Shown here one piece after another: positions 25,540 to 61,866 of a DNA stretch of 64,000 nt; the stretch's first letter is position 1; every line of letters begins with the position of its first letter. The notes beneath the pieces were generated by a model, which ran no database searches, had not been told where the DNA came from, and worked only from the letters and a program-made list of their open reading frames with translations. Source of the stretch: Hyperoplus lanceolatus. Its lineage: Eukaryota; Chordata; Actinopteri; Uranoscopiformes; Ammodytidae. The stretch lies in contig CM049410.1 of assembly GCA_026929865.2 (NCBI GenBank), positions 5,787,501 through 5,851,500 on the forward strand, in the 5' to 3' direction. The position numbers and the translations under genes are program-made.

Positions 25540-25985
25540 TATTAAGTAATCTTGCCTAGCCACTATCTAAATTGTTTGTAAAGGTGTCAAACATCGTAAA
25601 GTTGAAATTCAACTCCAGGAAAACCTGTAAGAGCTGCTGAAAGTTGGGGTAGTCCATTTTATATTCTATACATTGATGTGAGACTTTTTATATTAGTAGA
25701 TTTTTAGTGGTCATCACCTTAAAGTGTAGGCTATTGTAATGGCAAGACACTGCAGGTGAAAAGGGTAACATTTAAAACTTATAGATAGGAAACTTGCCAG
25801 TTTACTCACATTAAAACAATCAGAAATTATATCAGGTCTAGCCTATGGACTATATTAAGTACCCCAACTTTCAGCAGCTAACAGATTCTCCCAGGGGAGT
25901 TTAATATCAACTTTTGAAGGTGTTGATAGATGACTTTACAAACACACTGGTGAAGAAAACTAGTGGTAAGGAATTTATTCCCGGA
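25540..25985. mobile_element. Second fold-back MITE, related to the one at 23662
   Basis: Inverted arms at about 25573-25652 and 25858-25940 share 'gctgctgaaagttggggta' and its complement. The interior 'aacttatagatagg...attaaaacaat' resembles the interior of the 23662-24287 element, so the two are one family. The outer limits are approximate. It fills most of the ndufb10-rps2 gap. Confidence 0.6.
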
Positions 25986-26088
25986 TTTTCACAATATGCC
26001 CTCACTACATAGAAGTTTTCTTCAAACAACCTTTTTCTTTTGGGTTAAGCACAAGTAGAGACAGAGCAGTCCTTGATTTATCAGAATG

Positions 26089-28000
<1,912 letters not shown>

Positions 28001-28290
28001 TTGCTACAGGACAAAATACACATTAATATGTCTGTAATCGTTTACGTTATAGAGCGCTTTCATTGAAGAGCTAGCGATTTCGTTTAGCTCACACAACACG
28101 AGCACCGCCGCCATATTACACATTTTTTATTTACAAATATCTCCAATTCCGCCTCATTGTCCTCAAAAATACGAACAGTATTTTAGATGCACATATCCGC
28201 TTGCATTATTAAATGTGGTCTCAATGTGTTTGGCAAGGCGATGTGTGAGATAAAAGAAGATTTAAGTCGGGGTGAGCACAGCAGCGTATG

Positions 28291-28323
28291 ACTTACGTGA
28301 TCTATGTATAACAGGAAGAAGAC
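28291..28323 (-). promoter_or_regulatory. rps2: rps2 start: pyrimidine TOP tract, short non-coding exon 1, donor
   Basis: On the minus strand CTTCTTCCTG near 28322-28313 looks like a terminal oligopyrimidine start, the mark of translationally regulated ribosomal protein mRNAs. It is followed by a short exon and a consensus donor CAC|GTAAGT at 28297/28296. The intron then runs to the CTGTAG acceptor before the ATG. Within it, ATATGGCGGCGG on the minus strand near 28112 is a YY1-like motif. The exact start site is inferred. Confidence 0.55.
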
Positions 28324-28683
28324 CGTGCAGAAGTCTCGTGGCAATTTAAATGAAGTTGTTATCGCGATAGTTCATGTAAGAGAAAAAACTCTGCCCCAAG
28401 CGGCAGCTCTTTCAGACATGAGCTGATTGGAGTTAGAGAGGTTGGTATAAATTATCAATTTTATTTAATATTTTAATGATACATTTGAGCTTTAAAAAAA
28501 TATGTATATATAAAAACAAGGAAATAACGTAAAAGCTCCATTACTATAAGCTTTGCAATAGAACAACTGTCTGTTGGAAGTCCCAAATACATTGTATTAT
28601 TGTTTAGATTTCATTGATTTATTCTGTATGCAGGCCTCTGCCTCTCGATTAAAGATCAGGATCAACGTGTCATTTCAAAAAGC

Positions 28684-28689
28684 TTTATT
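28684..28689 (-). terminator. rnf151: rnf151 polyadenylation signal
   Basis: AATAAA on the minus strand about 125 bases past the rnf151 stop codon, within an AT-rich stretch ahead of the rps2 promoter. Confidence 0.6.
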
Positions 28690-28813
28690 TACAAAATTGA
28701 TAAAACTACAGCATTCAAACATTGTTACATATTCACTCATTTTAATCATAACATAATCAAAAACACACACCTTCCAAGAAGTAAACACATGCATTTGGTA
28801 AGTGACTCGTCCC

Positions 28814-30817
28814 TCAGCAGTGGCTGTTGTTGCCTCTTGGCGTCCCACTGGAGCTAGCGCTGCTCTCTCCCAGGTCCTCCTCCTCTACCTCATGCAGGTC
28901 CTCCATCACCTCCAGGCTCTCACAGATCAGCCCTATCTGCCTCTTCATGTGGGCCATGGTGCTCTGCATTCTCCTCATCTTCCTCTGCAGGGCTATGGCG
29001 ATGGCCCTGTGGTTCCTCTGTCGGGCTTCGTACTCCTGCCTCAGTTGCTTGTAGCAGTTGTGTTGAGGCTGGGTGCGGTGGGAGAGTATGGTCCCACAGC
29101 CCATGTGGCAGGGCTGACGCCAGTGTTCACAGTGTCGAGCGTGGGTGTCCAGGTCCCTGCGGAGGAGCTGCGCCCGGCAGCCCTGGTACGGACAGGGAAT
29201 GAGCTCGTACAGGCAGCTCATGCTGTGGCAGAACTGCTCGGCGAGGGGGAAGGTCTCCGTACAACCACGGATCTCATTTTTACACTGGAAGAATAAAGAG
29301 AAATATGTTTCAAATGTTGTTTGTTGACAAGATGTGAGGATACAAACAGTGGAGGAAGTATTCATTAATGTTTCCTATGTGAAAAGAATATACAAAAGAC
29401 ATAGGCCTATGGTAGAATAAAAAAGGCTTCCAGCCTCATAATTTTGAGAATGCTTTTCCTGGTTTGATAAAATCTTTGAGTTTTGGTCAAGTGCTGAGAC
29501 AAAACCACTGTATAAGACAAAACAAGACAATTTTACATGTCCCCTTTCACTATTTTCTGAAATGTAATGGAACAATTGATTAATAAATGAATTGAAAAAA
29601 TAATCAATATAATATTTTATAATGAAATAATGAATGGTAGTTTATCCCAAATAATTACAGGTATTCCTCAATTAAAGGGCTACAGTGACATCTTCACTTT
29701 AAGAACACATGGGAACACCCACCAGTTCACAGGGCCAGATAAAAACCCAAGGCAAAAATCTACAGTGGCCTGCTTTACTGTCCCCGTACCCGGGATAGTA
29801 ATTTACTCTTTTACTCACCTACTAAAATGAGTGCCGACATATTTTCTATAAACCTCTTTCATCCCTTGATGATTATAGCCTACCTTGATCTTCATGCGCC
29901 CGATAGATTTGCTCAGCTTGAACATGACAAAGATCAAGCTGGGGTTGACAGGTTTCCTGCAGCAGGGGCATGTCTCCTTCCTGTTTAGAGGGAACATACC
30001 AGTTAGTATAGTTCATCAGTGTGCACAAGGCATTAATAACAAACTTACAGTATTGGCATTGATCCATGTTAGGTTCAGTAGTAGCCTATACCTCTTTAGC
30101 CATTGCAGGATGCATTTCTTGCAGAAGATGTGGTGGCATGCCGCTCTTACTGGACACCTGAGGACGCCCTGGCATATGGTGCAGATCAGATCATAGTCTG
30201 GTGTGTCCACAAACACCTCCACATCATAACCCCCGCTCTGTGTCGACGCCTCTGGGTCGGCCTGGATGTAGCCAATAGAAAAATCACTTTATTTAGGGGT
30301 TATCATTATTGCATATTTCAGTGAGATATAAAAGGGCAAAGTAGTGTCAGCTAAGGTGACACACTGAACCCCCTTGTACCAGAAAGTGAGTTTTTTCTCT
30401 ACCTGATCCCTACAACCTGTCCAAAACATAAAGGCAAGAGATGACAAAACAGTATTGTTCTGGAAAGTCATATGACTGATTAAAACAAAAAGCAGGTTAA
30501 AACCATCTGCCAAAACTCTATTTTCCCCTATAAAACATTAGATAATTACAACATCTTCAGATATGACAACACCTATTGATTGCATTGTTTGTTCATTCAA
30601 ATATTGAATATGCTTAGAGAAAAGACCATGACACTCAAACAAGACTATTCTAAGACTATATGTCCGAAACCAAATCTTAACCAAAGATAATGTGAAAGCA
30701 GTTTGTTTACAATCTAACCGGCACGAGCAAACCGAGAAATAAAATGTAGATAAAACAAAACAACAACAACAAAAATAACAACAACAAACAAACGCTGTTG
30801 TGTAGCCTACTCACCAT
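28814..30817 (-). CDS. rnf151: RING finger / TRAF-type zinc-finger protein 151
   Basis: A predicted E3 ubiquitin ligase; mammalian RNF151 is testis-enriched. Coding exons 30817-30815, 30261-30092, 29980-29884 and 29284-28814 give about 246 residues (human 245). The RING starts near residue 24: 'CTICQGVL', then 'CHHIFCKKCI', then 'CPCC', matching a C3HC4 spacing. It is followed by 'IKCKNEIRGC', the start of a TRAF-type zinc-finger region with repeated Cys/His pairs through residue 160. A basic, probably helical stretch ('QRKMRRMQSTMAHMKRQ') and an acidic, Ser-rich tail close the protein. The start ATG is the whole coding part of exon 1 (ATG|GTGAGT). The symbol rests on domain order plus position between rps2 and tbl3; the closely similar RNF41/NRDP1 type is a weaker alternative. 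Confidence 0.85.
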
Positions 30818-31492
30818 GACAATCTCCTGTGCTCACCGTTTTTCCATCCCTGATGCTGGTTTACTCCATATCGCTCCTCTCACATGTCACACGCAGAACT
30901 CACACCCTCGTTATCAATACAACACACATGAACATTCCTGACAAAACATGAAGGAGGGCACCGCGTGCTTGCACGTGTGTGGAAACAGTAAATTAGGCTA
31001 TAAAAACGAGGGGAGATAATGGCGCTCATTACGGAGCGCGTCCTTTCCCTGCTGTTCTAGCACCAGAGCTCAGCCTCAACACGTCAAACAGGGAACTGTT
31101 TTTTAAAAAGATGAATAGCTTCAGCTGAGTCTATTGTTGTGAGCCCAGGGGGGAAATTAATTGTCAAAGTTAATTTTGAGGCTCTGAGGATTTCTTAGTA
31201 TCCCCACGTTTTATTTCTAAAGTTACATCTTTCACCAAATAACATACCTTTTTACATATATTTTTCTAATATGTTGACAACTCGGATTGTATGGTTGACA
31301 ATTGATTTGCCGGGCCCGGCCAATCGCTGTTCAGTGCGCTCGAATGACGTACAATGAATGCGACTCAACTATCAAACATGCGGGGCTGTAGTATTGACTG
31401 TAGCCAACGTGTGAAGTGAGGAATACAGCATATACATCACCAAAGCTACGTGGATATTTACGTTTTTTAGGGGGTCCTTTCTCGTGAGCAAC
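30818..31492. promoter_or_regulatory. Divergent rnf151/tbl3 promoter region
   Basis: The two start codons are head to head, 675 bases apart. No TATA box or repeat is evident. The tbl3-proximal half is richer in CpG (for example 'gccgggcccggcc' near 31308). A shared bidirectional promoter is plausible but inferred. Confidence 0.45.
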
Positions 31493-53597
<22,105 letters not shown>

Positions 53598-54043
53598 CAA
53601 GGATCTCCAAGCTGGGGACTCACAGACAGACAGACAGACACAGAGAGAGAGACAAAACGCCCTGAGAGGTCGTCTTATCTCGGACCGTTAGCTCTAGCAA
53701 CACACTGAACATGTGAAAGACAGACAGGTGTGGATTGGTGATGATACAGATAAAAGGTTTCTCTGTGCATTCACCCCCTCCTAACCATCTCTGCAGCAGG
53801 AGTTATAAAGACTTTCTCTGTCATGCCGTTATCTAAAGTTCTTCCAATCGGAATGTGAGGAAACTAAAGCAGCCAGATTCCCGCAGACATAATGGACATT
53901 ATGCCCTCCCAGAAACAGACACCCATTGTCTAGTTACGCAATGTTGCTCAGACCTGATCCACCCACTCCACCACAACACAAAAGGCTCCTTATATAACCA
54001 GGGACTTCCTTTTTCTTATGTCATGACTACAAATGTTTTATGT

Positions 54044-54049
54044 AATAAA
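54044..54049 (+). terminator. tbl3: tbl3 polyadenylation signal
   Basis: AATAAA about 450 bases after the tbl3 stop. A second AATAAA near 54154 is possible. Confidence 0.6.
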
Positions 54050-54181
54050 ATAATATGTTTTTTTGATTTAAGATGAGTTGTGTTTTTATGAAGTGATCTG
54101 CAGAACATTGTTCATGTTTACATCTTAATAATTGCTCAGTGGAAAACATGCTGAATAAAATCCCCTGTGGTGTTGCGCAAA

Positions 54182-54490
54182 ATGTTGGAAATGTATCTCA
54201 ATCGTCACGTGGTTTTGGCTGTCGGGGAGCTTTGTGACTCTGATCATATCATTGGGGTTATCTCGTACTTGGGTGGGGGACTCGATCATTATAACTGCGT
54301 CACAAACTGTGGGGCATGGAGTTCAAAAGAGGTGGGTGAGAAGAATGTCTTAAAAGATGCTGTTGGTTACATCGTGGGAAATGAAGTATCTATCATTCTT
54401 GAAGGTAGTGATTCAAAATCAGGACAACTCCTTGCAATACTAAATCCATGCATTATTGTTTTACGGATGAAAAAAGACAGCATTGAGTAA
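54182..54490 (+). CDS. Unassigned 102-codon ORF between tbl3 and noxo1
   Basis: ATG at 54182 (M-L-E-M-Y-L-N-R-H...) is open to TAA at 54488-54490. I do not recognise the protein. It has no signal peptide, membrane segment or repeat. A hydrophobic core ('RHVVLAVGELCDSDHIIGVI') is followed by three cysteines and a basic C-terminus. It lies just beyond a tbl3 polyadenylation signal and just before the end of the noxo1 3'UTR, so it is either an extended tbl3 3'UTR, a relic of a retroelement ORF1 (the 'VVLAVGELC' stretch is faintly reminiscent), or chance. The open length is only modestly unusual at this base composition. Confidence 0.2.
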   Translation: MLEMYLNRHVVLAVGELCDSDHIIGVISYLGGGLDHYNCVTNCGAWSSKEVGEKNVLKDAVGYIVGNEVSIILEGSDSKSGQLLAILNPCIIVLRMKKDSIE

Positions 54491-54512
54491 CTAAGTTCCC
54501 CAGAAAAAAGCT

Positions 54513-54518
54513 TTTATT
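54513..54518 (-). terminator. noxo1: noxo1 polyadenylation signal
   Basis: AATAAA on the minus strand about 430 bases past the noxo1 stop, consistent with a modest 3'UTR. Confidence 0.55.
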
Positions 54519-54947
54519 TGTTTCAGGCTCTTCAGTAACACTAATACACACATAATGTACACAGTCGCACATGTCCTTCCTCAAGGTATTTCAACCATTC
54601 TTTTCTTTGCTTCTTTCACAACGACAAACCAGTCTTTTTATCTGTCAGCACAGTCGCAATGCATATAAGGCAAAACACAATAAGGTTTCCATTATGGAAA
54701 ATAGATGATCAACAGAGTAAAGAGGTGTGCATGAAGGTATAGTATGTCCTGATTAATCACCCTTTGTACTGACTTTGCTGACCTACTAAACCCGGCCTCT
54801 GTAGGCCTACATTGCACTTTTCTGCGTAGTTGGCTCTTCAAAAGTTATGCCAACATTTAACGAGTCTGTTCAAATGGTCACAACAAGAATACACACAAAT
54901 GGCTATTAAATTATCTCGATACAAGGTCTTGATTCGCAGAATCACTT

Positions 54948-57695
54948 TCACCGACTCTGTATCTCGGTGGCTGTGGGTGACAGAGCGCCCTTGGTTGCGT
55001 TCTTGCGAGTGACGGTGGAACAGCGGGTGAGGATCTCCTGGGCGTTGGGTCTGGGTGGCACCTTGGGCATGGTGGGTCCCTTGTAGAGGTTGGGGTCAGA
55101 CGCGCTGGGGATCAGCCTCCCCGGTGAGCCAGCGCTGGTGGGGCTGAGGCGGTTGCTGGCCGTGGGGGGAGGCGTACGGCTCAGGCGCAGCTGGTCTTGG
55201 TTGGCGGTGGGGCTCAGGTTGAAGGAGAGGCTGGCCGAGGAGGAGCTGAGCTCGTCACTGCCGCTGAAGCTGAAGTCGCTGCCGCTGTCGCTCAGGAAGC
55301 TCCTGTCGCTGTCCTCCGTGGAACTCCGGCTGCGCTGTAGCCCTTCCTCCGGCTCGTCCATCTCCACCATGATCGTGGGTGGAGGGGCGAACTGCGCTGC
55401 ATTAGGTGTGTTAGGGGTGGTGGTAGCAACTCTCGCATGGGGAGAAGTTGTGCGTGGAGGAGCTGCAGGAGCCGGTTCAGACAGGAGGTTGAGAGAGCGC
55501 GATCTATGCATGCTCTCTGGTTGGGCGGGGAGGGGAGATGAAGACTTGGGGTGGGGCATCTTCAGCAGGTTTCCCTGGGAGCGGCTGAGCTGCTGGGACT
55601 GCTTCCCCCCCAGACCAGAGGGGGGCAGCAGGAGCGGGGGGGAGGCGCGTTGACCCGGGTGGTGGGCTGCTATGCGGATTTGAGGGTAGTTGTAAGGCTG
55701 CAGGCACATGGTGGGGATGTAACCTGTTTTACCACTGTATCTGTTCAAAAAATGACAAGGACAAGAATGTAGGGTTGAAAATCTGGATTGATGAGACATC
55801 TAGTCAGAGACGCTTTGAAAGTTTTTACATAAAGATACAAGCTCTTATTTACTCCGTCTCCTCCAAAAGGCGTGCTAAGGCAATGTTTTTTTAACACTGT
55901 CATGACTCAAATGTCCATACCTGATGAGCCACCAGCCATTGTCAGACTTCTCTAGGAGCTCCACCACTGAGCCCATGGCTACGGTTATCTCGTCGTCTTT
56001 GGTGGCCTTGTAGCTCTTGACTGCAGTGTACAGTTGCCCTGATAGAAAAATTAGATGACTTTAACACACGATGTCACGTTCGCAGCCAAACGACATGCAC
56101 TGTGTCTGCAGATAAGCCAGCACATGCTGAAAGAAACTGTATCATATGATCAACTACATAGGCCTACCTCTCCCACAAGTCCCAACAAATTCATCTTCTT
56201 CTTCATCATCTTCATCATCCTCCAGCTTATCCAGGTAGGGGGCAGGGAACCAGGCCATCCGCTTGTCTTCCTTCTCCACAAGCCACCATCCTGCACCGAC
56301 AACAGCCACACATTTAACATTCAACAGGTCTCCACGAATTGTTGGGGGGGGGGTTAATTCTGACCGCTGAAAGCTCACGCTCACCGGCTTTATCTTTGAT
56401 TAGCACGTCCACTTGTTCGTCCAGCGTCACCTTGAAGGGTTTGTTCTTGGTGTCTTTGGTCTCGTACGGAGCCACGCACCTGTACGTCTCCGTGACAAAC
56501 GGCTGGGTCACGTTACCGCCGCCGCTTTGTCCCGCATCGGCATTGATCTCATCCTCTGACGGTATGATCATGATGCTGGACAGGAGGAGAGCCGCAGGTT
56601 AGCATGGAGGTGAATATACAGTAGGCCCACATTTCATTTGTCGTGTAGTCTTATTATATAGACCTTTTCACAGGGTAAGCAAACCCGTAAAGCTTTTAGA
56701 GGGGAGGCAAATGTTAATTACAATTATACAGTATATATTTTTTTTGTCAAATTGGGAAAGGCCCCCCCCCCCTACAGAGGAGGGCAGAATTTTGTTTTTC
56801 TTTTAAAAAAAAAGTTTTCTACAAAATGTTCTTGTATTGTTATGTTTTCTTTCTGGGTAGGCCTATGTCTGTGTCACTACTTGCCTCACTTTAGGACATG
56901 AATCTTTCATTTCTTCAAACCATGGTCCCCCAAAATGACACAAAATGATGGTGCAATCAAATGTTTTGCCAACCTGTTCTTGGAAAATTCCGGCTCTAGG
57001 TCCTTGTCTTTGGGGTGGAAAAACTGGACGAGGTCTGCGGACTGACAGACCCTCGGATCACAGCTCAGGAGTTCATTGCTGTATTTCTGCAGCATCCTGA
57101 GGCGCACCAGGGACTTGGTTGGAGCCTTTTTCTTGCTGTTGCTTTTCCTAGCTTTGGCTGAAAACAACAAATGGTGCCGCGTGAGGTCCACGAATCCAAG
57201 CAACGCACTGTGATTCACTTAGAAAAAAACGGTAAAATAACGCACACGTACCTCGGAATTTTGGAATGACTCTGTCGGATTTGTTCAGTTTACTTGCGGG
57301 TGGGAACGCTTTCTTCATTTTTTTCTGTAATTTAGAAGGTAGCAGAGGTGTTATTTATATTAAAAATAAATTGTAAAAAAAATACACATACCAGCACGTG
57401 CGCAAGACTACACTTGTATACTTACGTGCATTGTCTGGAAATCCTCAAAAGTCCTGTAAACCACGATCTCATTCTGGTCTGACCAAAGCACAGAGGTCAT
57501 GAACATCTGCAAAAGTAGAAGGTGTAGATTAAAGCACACTGCAGACGAGCACAACATTTTGAATTAGGCCTAAGTAGGCCAATCTGATTACACAAAACTA
57601 ATAATAAAAAAGACTCCATCTGCGCTTACTTTGCTCTTTTCCTTGTGCATCACTCCAATTAAACGCACACTGATGGGATACCGCTGGGCCTCCAT
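54948..57695 (-). CDS. noxo1: NADPH oxidase organizer 1
   Basis: A cytosolic organiser that brings the activator subunit and p22phox to NOX1 or NOX3 for superoxide production. Coding exons 57695-57630, 57506-57426, 57324-57252, 57157-56974, 56575-56385, 56290-56168, 56038-55921 and 55740-54948 give 542 residues. Residues 1 to about 140 form a PX phosphoinositide-binding domain ('[11 protein letters not shown]', '[11 protein letters not shown]'). Two SH3 domains follow at roughly 155-215 ('[19 protein letters not shown]') and 235-290 ('[19 protein letters not shown]'), split by an acidic [10 protein letters not shown] linker. The long Ser/Pro-rich tail ends with '[19 protein letters not shown]', the conserved proline-rich motif shared with p47phox that binds the activator's SH3. 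The position beside tbl3 matches human. The teleost a/b copy cannot be decided here. Confidence 0.92.
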
Positions 57696-57801
57696 GATGA
57701 AGCGGACTAGAGAGCGCTGTGAGCTGCGGCAGGTTTAAAAAAATAATAAGTCTCAGCCTCGGCCTGGTTGGGAACTGCAGCAGGGATGCTCAGCAGGTGA
57801 A

Positions 57802-57807
57802 TTTATA
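57802..57807 (-). promoter_or_regulatory. noxo1: Candidate TATA box of noxo1
   Basis: GTATAAATT on the minus strand, about 107 bases upstream of the noxo1 ATG, in a sensible position for a short 5'UTR. It is supported by sequence only. Confidence 0.45.
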
Positions 57808-57899
57808 CTTCCTCCATGGGCGCAGGCGTGGCTGCCTACGTGGGTCACGTAGACACTCAGAGGTGGTAACATTGCCTGCGGGGAACTCCAGCATTGCAC

Positions 57900-59160
57900 T
57901 CATATGTAACTTTTCTTTTCTAGTAATTTAATTGATGTGGAAATATGGGGTTCAGGTGCTCGTCCCAATGGATGCTGATGGCATGCGTAGTTGAGATCTC
58001 TGGTAATATTCACTGTGTCCTCCTCACACTGTCCTGGACAAAAACCCTCAAACCACCAGAGAGATATTAATCTTTTTTTTTTTTTTTTTTTTTTTATTCT
58101 TTAGCTCCCAATGACTTATTCAGAATCAGAACATGTCACTTTTTTAAGATAGACACAGCAGGTAAATACAGTTAAGCTTTGAATTTGGAAATTACTTTCG
58201 CCATTTCATTACTTAGGCTGGATTAAAACAATACATTTTTATATTAACATTTTAGAAAAGTTTGAATAAATATGCAAATTTGGAAATGTCAAACAAATTA
58301 TGCATAGCCCACATTTGCATCTCTTCAGAAACCAAGAAAGATCTGTTGGAAGTGTTTTACATAACATGTTAGACAACATTTAAAGTTGCAATGCAGATTC
58401 AGGGAAGGAGGATTTGTTTACATTTGCAGTTAGTTTACAAAACATATTTTCTCAACATGTAATTCTTAGAATTGAATAATTCTATCATCAAAAATCAAAA
58501 CTAAATCATTTTGAGGAACCTGGAACCAAACCTAAGACAAGAATATGTTTGTTAATCAAACTGTGGGCCCTGCTTCTGTAAACTACAACAGTGCAACAGT
58601 AACTTTTCAGGTATAGCTTTATAACTTCAATCAGTGTTCCAGGGATCCAATTTTACTGTGATGAAAGTTTGTTTATTCAGTTATTAGAATATATCTTGGA
58701 AAATGTTCACTTCTCTGACAGACCCAAAGTTACACAGTGCACCTTTAATGGACATGGAGAAGGAAGTGGAGATTCCGGATAAAAATAAAATACCCCCCCC
58801 CCCCCCACCCCACACACACACATTCTATCAGAATGTCCACTTGTCCCACATTTATTTGTGGCTTATTGATTAACATGTTGGATTTGGGCTATTATAAGAC
58901 AGAAACAAACATTGCTGAAGCCAGATAAGGATCTGTGTTCCAAGGAATCCTCATTTCCTCCTGACGGCAGCAAGGCGTTGTGAGCTGCACGTACGCAAAA
59001 CAATAGGCACAAATCAATATTTATTTTTTTAAATATTTTTTTAAGTAGGCGTAAAGTTCTCAGAAAAAAAGAATTCACTTTACAGGGTTAATCAATAGAC
59101 TGATACAAAGGTAGCCTTCCACCCTACCTCCCCTTTCAATAGGTTGTATAGCACCTTTGC
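57900..59160. other. Intergenic upstream of noxo1
   Basis: AT-rich, with a T run at 58074-58096 and a C run near 58793-58806. From about 58379 to 58751 weak inverted ends (TTTAAAGTTGCAATGCAGA and ACACAGTGCACCTTTAA) suggest a decayed relative of the TTAA MITE at 1746-2329. No gene seen. Confidence 0.4.
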
Positions 59161-59480
59161 GCAGGTGAAACTAAAAAGATTAGGATAGGCCTATCGTGCA
59201 AGTTCATTTATTTCAGTAATTCAACTTAAAAGGTGAAACTAAAATATTATATAGACAAATCACATTCAACTTGAGATATTTCAAGCCTTTGTTTGTTATA
59301 ATATTATTTATTATGGTTTACAGCTTATGAAAACCCCACATTCAAAATCTCTGAATATTTTAATCTTACATAAAGATCAATAAAAAAGGGATTTAAAATA
59401 CAGAAATGTCGGCCCTATATAGAGTATAATCATCGATCTGTACTCAGTACTTGGTTTGGGCCCTTTTGCATGAATTCTTG
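59160..59480. mobile_element. Interspersed DNA-element fragment ('aggtgaaactaaa' type)
   Basis: The motifs 'gtgaaactaaaaagattag', 'gtaattcaacttaaaaggtg', 'gagatatttcaagcctttg' and 'cagcttatgaaaacccc' match a repeat widespread in fish, probably a Tc1-like terminal region with the remains of a transposase near 59440-59480. No complete ends. Confidence 0.5.
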
Positions 59481-59810
59481 CCTCAATTCTAATTAATTTT
59501 CCATGATATTCTAAAATATGAGTATCACCTGTATAAGGCAGAAATTCTAAATTATGCCACGTTTAATGTAACATTTCCTTTGGGCTCCAAGCACCTGCAG
59601 AACATCAAACCCTTGTTTTAAGGGTTTTATTCAGAAAACACAGCATCATTTTACTGCTCTGTCTGACTTAGATCTAATGTTAAAGGAATAGGGAGGAACC
59701 GCATGCATTATACGCTTCTCCCAAAAGGATGTCTGAACTTTGCCCCCACAGTGTATGTGAAGTGTGTGCATGTGGAGGGGATTGCGATGTGTTCTTAATT
59801 CGGGCTCATC

Positions 59811-60000
59811 CCTATGTTCCCACAGCTCCATGGTCCACAGCCATATGTTTCCTGAATAGGTTCAGGCGTGGTTAGGGTAAAGGGAGAGTTTAGAATAGGA
59901 GTGAGTGACACACACCCAGGGTCACACACAGAAATACTATTCTATATTATATTGTTGGATTACTTAGAAATGTGGGACCAACAGGCTGTGGAAACATAGA
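59811..60000. repeat. Fold-back repeat, copy 2
   Basis: Arms 59811-59845 and 59969-60000 are inverted and related to the palindrome at 1227-1310 (shared 'cctatgttcccac' and 'tgtgggacca'). Here the loop is about 120 bases, while copy 1 has only a 24-base loop. Confidence 0.55.
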
Positions 60001-61866
60001 CACGCTCCCCTTGATTCACAGCAGCAAAAACACATTTATTTTTCAGGCAGTATCTATCTTTTCACGTTAAGCGGTTTACCAGTTTGGAGCTTGGTTGGGA
60101 CTCCCCAGACATGCACCATTTGTGTTGGTGCTCTGCTGACACCTAGTGGTGGGCAATCATATCAATATAAATATAAAACAAATTTGTATGAAATAGCTTA
60201 CTCTTTATTTCTCCTCCCACAATGCATCTGTAGCAGATTTATCATACATAATATATATATATATTTTTTTATCCAGTGTGTGGTCATATTTTCAAATGAC
60301 TCATCCACATAAACATCTGTTTCTTACATTGCACATATTGTTTTCTGTTGTACAATAAAAAAGAAGAAATGATTAAGTCATTGGGAAAATGACATCTCCA
60401 AACCACCAATGCCGAAAGTATTTCCCACAATCCATCGAATCAACAGGCTCTCTCAAAGTTCAGACATTTCTTGCACTTGCACAATGTCTTTCAAACATAC
60501 AGTAGAAATACAGTTTCACCAATTCCACTCAAATGAAACATTAAGTAACTTAAGCATGTTGGCTTTTTTTCGCCTTAAAAAAAACTAACTTTCCAAACAT
60601 TTAAAAGTGTAAGGCAGCAGTTTGCCTCCCCGAAAGCATCAAAAGGAGTTTTCTTTTGTTCTGTTTCCTTTTCCTTGTATGGAGCCTTTCCTGGTATTTG
60701 GTGAAGAGAAAAGGTTTTTAAAATCAACTCATCCAGCCGCATCTGGACTGAAAGTAAATATTTGATACACAGACTGTATTAACTATTAACATTCAAATCA
60801 CTGCCTTGCTATTGTAGTCTTAGCTGCATTTGCCCACGCCTCTAACTTTACTGAAATTCAGAAAGAGTTGGAATGTACCGTCACAAAACGAGCTTCAACC
60901 TCTAGTCATTGTGTCGCTTAATACATTTACTCAATCTTCTGTCTAAATCTCATTTATCTTTTTATTTATTTATCACCTCTTGATTCAAAAATAAAATCAC
61001 TCTGGAAGAGAAATGATCTGAAATAAAATAGATTACATAGACATTCTATCTATAAGTGAGCTTTGGCTTGCATGGAGAAAATACCATATGAAGCCATATA
61101 CAGAAATGTTGTTGAGGTGTTTAAGAGGATTATCTGAAAAAGCACTAGCTCGGGAATGATTGGTTATTAACCACCTATTCGTAGGGCAACAATCGTTGTT
61201 ATCCTAATTCAGCCAATTCCCACATTCAGCTGTTGGTTTTTCGCTTTTTAAATACACTTTGCCTAAACATACCGTCCCTGAGCAACAGACCATAACATAC
61301 AGTCTTGCAGACCTTGCATAAAAATTAGCTCACTGCTCTTTTGGCAATAAACCCACTGTCACACTGTGTTCATTGCTAGGGGGCGTCAAAGTGACGTTGC
61401 AAAGATATGATACATGAAAAATAAAAAAAGGGGAATATTTCAAGTTTCATTGTACAAAACTCTTCTCAAAACGCACCCTTTTCTTTTGCGATTCCTAACC
61501 AAAAGGCAATTCTGTTTAGCGTCACCAGTTAAAGAAAAAAACATATTTTGATGTCCAACTTCAGGGAGACAGATTATGTATGTCCGCAAAGAATGAAAAA
61601 TAAAATAAAAATGTAAAACATCAGTTCTACTGCCACTTTAAAAGCTGTCCATCTGTCCCATGTCTTTCTTTTCAGCTCTTCTCTCTCCGTGCCTCCGTCC
61701 ACCAGAACACTGTCTGACCACGTGTTTTACATCCCTGCAGTGAGGAAAACAAACGGGTCAGCTCCAATCATGGCACCAAAGGGCTCTTCATCGCGTCCGT
61801 CCCATTTAACCACAGGGCAGTACGAAGTGTCCCCCCTTCTTGACTCGATGCTTGTGAACGCTTTCG
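60001..61866 (-). other. gid4: Probable gid4 3'UTR and intergenic DNA
   Basis: No ORF of note. On the minus strand AATAAA-type hexamers occur near 60203-60208 and 60970-60980; either could end gid4. The stretch is AT-rich and repeat-poor, as long vertebrate 3'UTRs often are. Where the transcript ends is inferred. Confidence 0.4.

Noticed and set aside
55090-55653. 187-codon plus-strand ORF over the noxo1 last exon
   Set aside because: It is the antisense shadow of the Ser/Pro-rich, GC-rich noxo1 C-terminal exon.
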